Source of the DNA: Glycomyces sambucus
Lineage (GTDB): Bacteria; Actinomycetota; Actinomycetes; Mycobacteriales; Micromonosporaceae
Assembly: GCF_900102815.1 (NCBI RefSeq)
Contig: NZ_FNGF01000010.1
Span: 1 to 64,000 of the forward strand
Direction of reading: 5' to 3'
DNA length: 64,000 bases
Both the position numbers and the translations under genes were made by a program. Below the pieces are notes generated by a model. The model was not told where the DNA came from and made no database searches. It saw only the letters and a list, made by a program, of their open reading frames with translations. The stretch's first letter is position 1. The number at the start of each line of letters is the position of its first letter. Of the stretch, positions 58,101 to 64,000 are shown one piece after another.

Positions 58101-60481
58101 CCTTGGGCGCCGAGTATTTCGACGCCCCGAGCGGTTCCGGCCGAACCGAATATGTCATCGACGCTGTCGAAGACCCCCGCGGGCTCTCCCCTCGGATCAC
58201 GGTCAGTTCCGGTTCAGTGGACGAGTTGCGGGCCATGCTGGAGCCAACCGCCGACCAGCACGGACTGCGGATCGACCGGCGGCATGCTGCTACTTTCTTC
58301 GACCAGCTCAGGCTGCTGTCAGGCAGACTGGCGTTCAAGACCGCCTCGATCTCGGCTGCCCAGCGCACCGAGGCGATCGGTCTGGCGATGGCGAGAATGT
58401 ACCTCGAATACGAACGCGCGCTTCGAGGGCAGATCCTGGTCCCGCTGGACGCGCACCTGGAGCTCTTCCGCGGCACGGGACGAAAGATCGACCGTGTCGG
58501 CGAATCCACCCGCCTTCACCGGACCGACCTTGCGCTCTTCGAGCTCAACGCCCAGGACCGCCTCATCACTTGCCGGCTCGTCGAGGTCAAGTGCACCGGC
58601 TCGACCGACAGGGCTGGTGCTGCGGCCTTGCGTGACGAGATGCGCCGCCAGATCGACAACAGCGAACACGCGCTGACGGTGAGATATGACCCGAGCATTC
58701 CTCGCGAGGATCGAGCGGTGCGCAACGCCGAGCTTGCGTCGACGCTGCGGTTCTACCTCCGCAGGGCGCATCGGCACGGGAGCGTGTCCGACGAGGCCGC
58801 ACTGGAAGCCGAATGGATGCTTGACCGGCTCGACTGGATCGACTTCCGCCTGAAGTTCACCCGGACCGGGCTGATCTTCGACCTCGACGGGACGGATTCC
58901 GAGCGCGTCGTCGAGGACGGGATCGACTTCCACCGGGTCGGTCGCGGGCTCATCGATGAACTGCTCGGCGCGTTGGAGACCGATCCCCGCCTGCGAACAG
59001 GAGCCCTCTCTGACAGTTCCGCGCCGAGCTTGGCCGACATCGAGTCCACGACACTGCCGCGATTGGGCGAAGCCTCGTTCAAGAGCGCTGACCGCCACCA
59101 CCTGATCCCCGAACTGATCGCTCCGACCGACCTGGAAGAGGATCTCGATTACACGGCTTCAGAACGCACCGGCGAAACGACCACGGCACCGCTCGATCCG
59201 AATCCGCAGGCCGATCGGCAGCCGCAGCACGACGTGAAGGATCCGCTTTTCGACCCGAAGGCCAAACCTGACGGCGAGGCCTACGTACCCGACATCTTCC
59301 TTGGAAGCACGCGTCCCTCGCCGCAGTACGGGGTCATCGGTGAAGTCGACGGTCGCAAGGTGGCACTGGACCTGAACGAGACGCATACGATCAGCCTCTT
59401 CGGTGTACAGGGGTCGGGCAAGAGCTACACGCTCGGCACGGTGATCGAGGCCGCCACAATACCGGCCCCGGGTGTAGGCAGCCTGCCTAGCCCGTTGGCG
59501 ACCATCGTCTTCCATTACAGTCAGACCGGCGACTACGCGCCCGAGTTCACGGCCATGATTGAACCCAACGGGGACGCCGCGCAGATCGAGTGGCTCCGCG
59601 AGCGCTACGGTGCTCAGCCGACCTCGCTGGCCGATGTCGTGCTTCTGGTCCCTGAAGACCAACTCGGAAAGCGATCCATGGAGTTCAGCGGCATCGAAGT
59701 CCGTCCGCTGAAATTCGCCGCAGGTGAGTTGCGTGCCTCCCACTGGAAATTCCTGATGGGCGCGGTCGGCAACCAGTCGACGTATATCCGGGAGTTCGGC
59801 CGGATCCTCAAAGCGAACCGGCGCGCCATGACGCTCGACGCCATCCGCTCCGGCGTCGACGCTTCGTCAATGCGGGATCATTACAAGGATCTGGCGCGGC
59901 AGCGGCTTGAAATGGCGGCCGACTTCATCGACGACACCACGCATATCGGTGACCTAGTCGCACCCGGGAGAATGATCATTGTCGACCTGCGTGATGAAAT
60001 GATCGAGACCGATGATGCGCTTGGGCTCTTCGTGGTCCTCATGGAGCTTTTCGCTGAAACGTCCGGCCCAGACGGGGATCACTTCAACAAGCTTGTCGTG
60101 TTCGATGAGGCGCACAAGTATCTTGACAGCCCTGATCTCATTCAAGGACTGGTCGGAAGCGTCCGCGAGATGCGCCATAAAGGCATGAGCGTCCTCGTGG
60201 CCAGCCAAGACCCGCCCTCGGTCCCAGTCGCCTTGATAGAGCTCTCGGACCACGTGATCCTTCACCGATTCAACTCCCCGGCATGGCTCAAGCACCTCCA
60301 GAAGGCCCACACATCGCTTACCGGGCTGACCGCGGCGGAATTGGCTAGCCTGCAGTCCGGAGACGCTTACGTTTGGGCGGGTAGAGCCACCGCGCCGGAG
60401 TTCACCAAGGCAGCTGTCAGGATTTCGCTTCGACCGCGCTTGACCCGCCATGGCGGTACGACCCGCACTGCCCTGTCATGA
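55115..60481 (+). CDS. mad8: MADS ATP-binding protein MAD8 with C-terminal HerA-like ATPase
   Basis: A 1788-residue protein, the last of the operon. The first 1350 residues carry no clear motif; a segment ITCRLVEVKCTG near residue 1158 has an E-V-K like that of PD-(D/E)XK nucleases (preceded by FELNAQD). A proline- and aspartate-rich linker near 1340-1400 leads to a HerA/FtsK-like ATPase: Walker A SLFGVQGSGKSYTLG (about 1428) and Walker B KLVVFDEAHKYLDSP (about 1660), then VLVASQDPPSVPVALIELSD. Size and layout recall DptH of phosphorothioate-dependent restriction. It may translocate along DNA and cleave it. Confidence 0.85.
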   Translation: MTRGLAEVTEADVDAELGTVLHGRLATLLARRGVGHCMKVTDLHTSLAVSLCGSLRSAAPEAQIWVLGAAPEIPAEVAASSTKLVELRNPGPDGRLRPPLLAFIPPGARASAEDSFGSATFEEVSPTGAHAELAKRLRGSLPQPLREHVDELFRTLDTEAAPRELELPGELERVRYLLALKRNEFDPEAAGAAVFELGLIPDFELFAEPEHLATKAARNIQQMVQLYSGEKPPRQRVTALRLTDGAFRRRLAGFLVNHGHERPASWARRIATDQTNWDLSLHRWPLPRDGGGTTVRIDVEDPELPVAGVRGDHSRHKILGAIAGQPYLNVSAAAKLAVRFEIDPHPRDIPGLARFSVELVAEDGDGAVVRKIAKVEASRSKTRTSTFTNLKKAKLEPGWYFVRVRPLSRDGVPLPFEKPAVEGALALNESGRFYIVDDSTLDEEPERPEVRKANGVVEELTRLRFESAAEGRDWRRLSCADAHWTGAGTVEASFGPGGRARISVSPSLAQAELAATGEPGRLGQWRLFLNENAKPELREPIREVPIGSDEASLRYLEARAAVAAAIRGETGMIAAGRDIGELRDEVVEYAEAYTALLADRLRRAERSELGGPDRLALGDLLRIDTVAVVRSDGSSNESESAVEMILASPIHPLRLLWTIAWEALGRAWLEGAESAEDAESALVDFGALRALTPVGFPLAVPGPDGRLYIASGVLDSDWQAMTCSETADAGAVIDESRGLLGLSGHGNPGGGLDPRALADRFERYVRMHPYVRTLVIAAVNPGRAEALTSALVELDRRQADADLRYEVRLYTADPEEVEAGESLSNLLRGERGVAGDAETFSTPTGDGTPKLAVSIDPLEKFSAVAEHGTAHLCLLFDVFSGERFTIVPGVDPAPAPVYGLVQDMKIDFGEDRATATATWTKRPRHGQAPIVPGAPEVSDLLSNLPAMLANAASAVATGQSGLNRVPQISLTLGPADGALLHQAHRCADWVITVDRTLGAEYFDAPSGSGRTEYVIDAVEDPRGLSPRITVSSGSVDELRAMLEPTADQHGLRIDRRHAATFFDQLRLLSGRLAFKTASISAAQRTEAIGLAMARMYLEYERALRGQILVPLDAHLELFRGTGRKIDRVGESTRLHRTDLALFELNAQDRLITCRLVEVKCTGSTDRAGAAALRDEMRRQIDNSEHALTVRYDPSIPREDRAVRNAELASTLRFYLRRAHRHGSVSDEAALEAEWMLDRLDWIDFRLKFTRTGLIFDLDGTDSERVVEDGIDFHRVGRGLIDELLGALETDPRLRTGALSDSSAPSLADIESTTLPRLGEASFKSADRHHLIPELIAPTDLEEDLDYTASERTGETTTAPLDPNPQADRQPQHDVKDPLFDPKAKPDGEAYVPDIFLGSTRPSPQYGVIGEVDGRKVALDLNETHTISLFGVQGSGKSYTLGTVIEAATIPAPGVGSLPSPLATIVFHYSQTGDYAPEFTAMIEPNGDAAQIEWLRERYGAQPTSLADVVLLVPEDQLGKRSMEFSGIEVRPLKFAAGELRASHWKFLMGAVGNQSTYIREFGRILKANRRAMTLDAIRSGVDASSMRDHYKDLARQRLEMAADFIDDTTHIGDLVAPGRMIIVDLRDEMIETDDALGLFVVLMELFAETSGPDGDHFNKLVVFDEAHKYLDSPDLIQGLVGSVREMRHKGMSVLVASQDPPSVPVALIELSDHVILHRFNSPAWLKHLQKAHTSLTGLTAAELASLQSGDAYVWAGRATAPEFTKAAVRISLRPRLTRHGGTTRTALS

Positions 60482-60508
60482 GGAGACGACTCCTTCGGCG
60501 CTCGTCGG

Positions 60509-61213
60509 TCACGGGCCCCAGGCGGTGAATGCCTCTAGCGTAGGGATCTGTCGGAATTCCTCCTGCCAGTCCTCGCCATTGGCGGGAGGGTGAAGGCGCC
60601 AGTCTTCTTGGGCCTCATCCCATTCCACTTCGAGGATGTACGCAGCATCAAGTTCTCCTTGAGTGATTGCGATCTCGACCAAGGCTCCGGCGTCACTGTA
60701 GAAGTGGACAATGTATCCGGATACGACAGGAACATCCTGAGGCTCTTGGTAGGGATCGTTCAGTGAGTTTTCAACGGCGGTTCGGAACGAATCTCTTGAA
60801 GGCCCCTCGGTCATCTGTTCGTCGATCGTCGCCAGACGCGTCTCGGGCGAAAACGGCGGTCCAGATCGGGCGCAGATATGGAACGCGGCGAGGATGGCGC
60901 CGCCCGGGGAGTGTGCGAACCCTGCGGCCGGCTGGCCTGCGGACCATTCAGCGGGGCCGGCGGCCTCGGAGTAGGGGTAGGCTCTTCCGCTGTCGTAAGT
61001 CCATTGCACGTCTGAAAGGTCCGGTACCGTCGGCGCCGTGGGCGATGCATCGGCGTGCTCGGTCTCGTCGGCCTGGAATGCCGTCGGGTCGTTCGAAGAT
61101 GCTTCATCATCGCTGGGGTCTGTGGTGGCGAGCCACCAAGAAAAGGCAACTACGACGGCCAGGGCCAGCGTTGCAACAACGATCAGGCGTGAGGGGATAC
61201 GCATGGTAGACAT
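60509..61213 (-). CDS. Membrane-anchored DUF8175-like protein of integrative/conjugative elements
   Basis: A 234-residue protein with one N-terminal membrane helix at about 11-30 (LIVVATLALAVVVAFSWWLA), an acidic linker to about 65, and an outer domain. The pattern VQWTYDSGRAYPYSEAAGP, AGFAHSPGGAILAAFHI, EGPSRDSFRTAVE and EAFTAWGP matches proteins carried next to conjugation genes in actinobacterial ICEs. A CAGAAT hexamer 7 bases upstream suggests a leaderless start at 61213 (a second ATG lies at 61204). It is convergent with mad8 across 27 bp. Confidence 0.7.
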   Translation of the reverse strand: MSTMRIPSRLIVVATLALAVVVAFSWWLATTDPSDDEASSNDPTAFQADETEHADASPTAPTVPDLSDVQWTYDSGRAYPYSEAAGPAEWSAGQPAAGFAHSPGGAILAAFHICARSGPPFSPETRLATIDEQMTEGPSRDSFRTAVENSLNDPYQEPQDVPVVSGYIVHFYSDAGALVEIAITQGELDAAYILEVEWDEAQEDWRLHPPANGEDWQEEFRQIPTLEAFTAWGP

Positions 61214-61375
61214 GCGACATATTCTGCACTAGGGATGCAATGCAGGGATCACCCGACTTGGGCCGAGCTCTTCGAGTCGATGTGGGCTCCGAACCCTTCG
61301 GCAGCGTCGATGGGTGCAGTCGCGAAGCGATTTGGAGCAACCAGAGTCAGCCTTGGCTATGTCTGCGACTGTAGG

Positions 61376-61405
61376 GCGGGACACGCCCCACCTGGGGTGT
61401 CCCGC
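61376..61405 (-). terminator. Hairpin after the leftward unknown gene
   Basis: GCGGGACACGCCCC pairs with GGGGTGTCCCGC with one bulged base around a short loop, 12 bp past the stop of the gene at 61417-62001. Confidence 0.6.
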
Positions 61406-61416
61406 TGGAGGAAAGT

Positions 61417-62001
61417 TCAGAGCTTGCCTGTTGTCGTGGCGCGGGTCAGGATGGATTCGGATTCTTGGCGCCAGCGGCGTTTGCGGCCGTTGGGGGTGCT
61501 CTTCCAGCCGGGGCGGGCTGCCATGCCGCAGATTCGGCCGTCTTCGTGGAGGAGGTCGGCGACCGGAGTCAGGCCCCCGGTTACGTTGACGACGCTGAGC
61601 ACCGCGTGTTCTGAAGCCGTGGTGGGTTCGACGGCGAACCGGAAGCCGTCGATGTTGAAGGTGCCGAGGACGGTCTCGGGGAGCTCGGTCTTGAGAGGTA
61701 TGGGCTGACCAGCGTGCCAGGCGGCGATGAGAGCGGCGACGTGTTTGCGTTGCTCGGTCTTCCAGACGTCGGTCTGCTCGTTCCAAGGCTCTTCCCACCG
61801 AACTTCACGCACGACTCCGCCAGCGTGGAGAGCGTAGCCGATTCGTACGGGCTTGCCGTGCCAGTTCAGCCAGACGGATGCGTACCCCGTCGTTTTGCGG
61901 GCCTTGAGCGTGAGTCGGTTCCCGGATGGAGTCTCCCATTCGCCGAGAATCTCGAAGACGGCCTTGGGATCATGGCCGTTGCTGGGTGTTGTCGCGTTCA
62001 T
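61417..62001 (-). CDS. Hypothetical protein of the accessory region
   Basis: A 194-residue soluble protein starting MNATTPSNGHDPKAVFEILG. It has two similar-looking beta-rich stretches (EWETPSGNRLTLKARKTTGY, VLGTFNIDGFRFAVEPTTAS) and a basic tail (WKSTPNGRKRRWRQESE). No family is recognised. GC content is somewhat lower than in the left part of the window. Its surroundings suggest mobile-element cargo. Confidence 0.6.
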   Translation of the reverse strand: MNATTPSNGHDPKAVFEILGEWETPSGNRLTLKARKTTGYASVWLNWHGKPVRIGYALHAGGVVREVRWEEPWNEQTDVWKTEQRKHVAALIAAWHAGQPIPLKTELPETVLGTFNIDGFRFAVEPTTASEHAVLSVVNVTGGLTPVADLLHEDGRICGMAARPGWKSTPNGRKRRWRQESESILTRATTTGKL

Positions 62002-62133
62002 TTACCGGTTCTCCCCCTCGGCGGTCGGTCTGTCGATCTGATGGGGCGTTGACTTGTCTCACCAGGTCGATGACACTTGACGCTACGTAGACCAGGGGTT
62101 TTGAAACACTGACTGGCGGTACGGGTTTGAGAG

Positions 62134-63223
62134 GTGCGGTGGGCGTTGAGACGTGAGACGCGGCCTTATGGGGGCGTCAGTGGATTCCTCCTGAAGGCGG
62201 CCCGCTGTTCGATCCCGGTTAGCCAAGAGAGCTTCTCGGAGACTGTGGGTGTTGACCCGACGACGGTCCAGAGTTGGGAATCCGGGCGTAGGCCCTTGGC
62301 TTCGGTCGCAGTAGCGCAGCTTCGGCAGATCAGTCAGCAGTTGCTGAAGCTCGGGGCAGATTCGGAACTGGCTGCGCTGCTTCCTGTGGCGGTCGAAGCG
62401 GATCTTGTCCTCACGGCTGTGGTCAGTCCTTGGGAGTCAGTCGACGTGGATCGCCATCCGCTTGCCGGCTGCGTCATGGATCTGCGCCTGACGGAGCTGC
62501 TTACTTGGGCGTTCTCTGGGTGGCCCCGACCTTCACCCGAAGGTTGCCGAGCCGTCGGCGGCGAGGTCCAACCCCGGCTGGTCCGGAGCTTGGTCGTGAT
62601 GACCGGCGACAGATGGAGACGAACCTTCTCGAGCTCACGGAGTACCGCTCACGAGGGATCGAAGGGAATGTTCTTCTACGGCGGCAGGCATGCTTCCTTG
62701 CCGGACTTGCAGGTCTCGACGTATCGGTCTGTCTTCTCGAGCGTCTCGGTACCTCGTAGGAGGGGAACCGTGGTCGCCATCTTGGGCTGATGCGAGGTCG
62801 TTCGTGGTGTCGCGAGCCTACCGAGGTGATCCGCAGCCGCTTCGCGACTTCATCGCACGCGCCCATCCCAGCGAGGACTGCGAGATAGCGGCCCTGAACT
62901 ACACGGCCTACTGGGTTGGCGATTTGCGGGATCGCGAAGGTGACGACGCCTTCATGGTGCGCAGCGACCGGCGATGGCACGGCACCCGCATGTACGTGCA
63001 TCTCGTGGAACGCCTTCACGCTGACCACCCGTTGGTCGACCTCAATATTCACAATCTCTGGTTGCTCTTGCGCTCGCAGCGGGGGCTGTTGGTCGACGAC
63101 CCGGATACGACGCGGATGCTCGCGGAGCATCTCGAGCCGCTCGCTGACAGCGGTCGAGTTTCTGATCTGTCGCGAGAAGAACTAGGCTCGATAGGCGAGG
63201 CTCTCGCCGGCCTCAGGAGTTGA
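62134..63223 (+). pseudogene. XRE-family regulator broken by two frameshifts
   Basis: One gene can be followed through three frames. Frame one (62134 to about 62530) holds a helix-turn-helix, SQESFSETVGVDPTTVQSWE, and LLTWAFSGW. Frame two (to about 62759) continues with GVLWVAPTF, LGRDDRRQMETNLLELTEY and LLRRQACFLAGLAGL. Frame three (62790-63223) continues with DPQPLRDFIARAHPSEDCE, ALNYTAYWVGDL and LNIHNLWLLLRSQRGLLVDD. Together these match the usual layout of XRE regulators found beside HD-domain genes in actinobacterial integrative elements. Either the gene is decayed or two indels are sequencing errors. Confidence 0.75.
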
Positions 63224-63239
63224 GCTGGAGAGGCAAGCC

Positions 63240-63815
63240 ATGACAGAACTGGCCGGAGCTGCCGGGTATCTACTCGAGGCTGGGCTTCTGAAGCGTGCTC
63301 GTCGCTCGGGCTGGTGGCTCGCCGGTATCAGGGACCCGGAGAGCATTGCCGAGCACTCCTGGCGAGCAGCTCTGACCGGGATGGTGCTCGCCAGTCTCGA
63401 AGGGGCGGATCCTGCGCGCACCGCGATGCTGTGCATCCTCCACGACACCCCGGAGACCCGGATCGGGGACATTCCGAAGATCGGCCACCATTACCTTGAC
63501 GCGACCGATCCCGAGACGATCGTGGCCGACCAGACCGCGGAGTGTCCTGATCCGGTTGCGGGCACGATCCGGGATGCCATCGCCGAGTTCGAGGCAGGCG
63601 AGACTGCCGAAGCGCAGTGCGCGAAAGATGCTGACAAGCTCGAATGCCTCATCCAGGCCGTGGAGTACCGGCATCAGGGAGTCGCCACCGTTGGTCGCTG
63701 GATCGACAGCAGTCTGGCGGCGTTGAAGACCGATACCGCACGTGAACTTGCCCAGGAAGTGCTCGAAGCGAATCCGCTTGCTTGGGAGCAGGTTCGAGCA
63801 CGGCCGTCTGGCTGA
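63240..63815 (+). CDS. HD domain-containing hydrolase (YfbR-like)
   Basis: A 191-residue HD-superfamily protein. The metal-binding motifs are in order: ESIAEHSWRAALTGM (first His, about 38), CILHDTPETRIGD (HD, about 67-68) and KDADKLECLIQAVEY (final Asp, about 131). Relatives are 5'-nucleotidases or dNTP phosphohydrolases. The ATG at 63240 follows a GGAGAGG. It sits 16 bp after the XRE pseudogene, a partnership typical of actinobacterial integrative elements. Nucleotide-pool control is a possible role. Confidence 0.85.
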   Translation: MTELAGAAGYLLEAGLLKRARRSGWWLAGIRDPESIAEHSWRAALTGMVLASLEGADPARTAMLCILHDTPETRIGDIPKIGHHYLDATDPETIVADQTAECPDPVAGTIRDAIAEFEAGETAEAQCAKDADKLECLIQAVEYRHQGVATVGRWIDSSLAALKTDTARELAQEVLEANPLAWEQVRARPSG

Positions 63816-64000
63816 GATTTGAGTTTGCCTCAGGGAAGTTGCATTCTGGGTGATAGTGCTCAGTCCGGGGACTGAGGGGGCTGTATGGGTAGAGCACGGC
63901 GTCGCTACTGATACGGCCCGACAGGCATCCACTTCACCGGCGGGGCGCTCGAGCTCAACCTGCCGCTGTTGGAAGCGGAGCATACAGGTAGGGAATCTGC
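63816..64000. other. Region at the right edge without a supportable gene
   Basis: A short open stretch from about 63918 to the window end reads YGPTGIHFTGGALELNLPLL on the plus strand and looks protein-like, but it follows a TGA stop and is cut by the edge. It could be the start of a gene with a frameshift or a gene remnant. No other feature is visible here. Confidence 0.3.

Noticed and set aside
62200..62225. GTTCGATCCC tRNA-like T-loop
   Set aside because: It lies inside the coding frame of the XRE helix-turn-helix region and no cloverleaf forms.
1..64000. CRISPR array, rRNA genes, insertion sequence with terminal repeats
   Set aside because: No regularly spaced repeats with unique spacers, no conserved rRNA stretches and no transposase-like proteins were found on reading the window.

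Overview
The window is about 64 kb of high-GC DNA with long codon-biased genes, several apparently leaderless starts and actinobacterial families (TIGR03086 mycothiol-type proteins, an ECF42-type sigma factor with its DGPF partner, MMPL exporters, membrane-bound Hsp70 with a PQQ-like ectodomain). It is most likely chromosomal DNA of an actinomycete. I cannot name the genus from sequence alone.

Left part (1-42.6 kb) looks like ordinary, densely packed chromosome. It holds a TetR-MMPL exporter pair, a hemerythrin-like protein, a DUF4041/T5orf172 protein, and a tightly coupled four-gene operon (unknown, unknown, TPR, CHAT protease; 11890 down to 6639) that resembles a CHAT/TPR conflict system. 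Next come three envelope proteins (PQQ-like, a repeat-domain membrane protein, Hsp70-PQQ), an isochorismatase/GlxA pair, two aldo-keto reductases opposite a LysR regulator, the ECF42-DGPF pair with a good match to its own promoter motif, and a secreted CE4 deacetylase with a ricin-type lectin domain. Several small membrane and regulator genes follow, each with readable operators (MarR, MerR, TetR), then a lysine/pipecolate degradation operon (FAD oxidase, semialdehyde dehydrogenase, 2-oxoadipate dioxygenase) and a TetR-MFS-FAD monooxygenase cassette.

Right part (42.7-64 kb) is an accessory region. It opens with a decayed DUF4143 ATPase pseudogene. A 16.5 kb seven-gene operon follows (43978-60481), with all but two junctions overlapping by 4 bp: N6-adenine DNA methyltransferase, ABC-type ATPase, small TOPRIM-like protein, HsdS-like specificity protein, giant NERD/pseudokinase/kinase/P-loop protein, unknown protein, and a 1788-residue protein with a HerA-like ATPase end. 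This order and content match the methylation-associated defense system (MADS, mad2 to mad8), without an adjacent mad1 helix-turn-helix gene. After it come genes typical of actinobacterial integrative and conjugative elements: a DUF8175-like membrane-anchored protein, an unknown protein, a frameshifted XRE regulator and an HD-domain hydrolase. The defense operon therefore probably sits in or beside a mobile-element remnant.

Working together, the MADS methyltransferase and specificity protein should mark self DNA, while the ATPases, the kinase and the nuclease-like domains would act on unmarked invading DNA. The CHAT/TPR operon could be a second, independent conflict module. Functions are inferred from motifs read by eye; no database search was possible.
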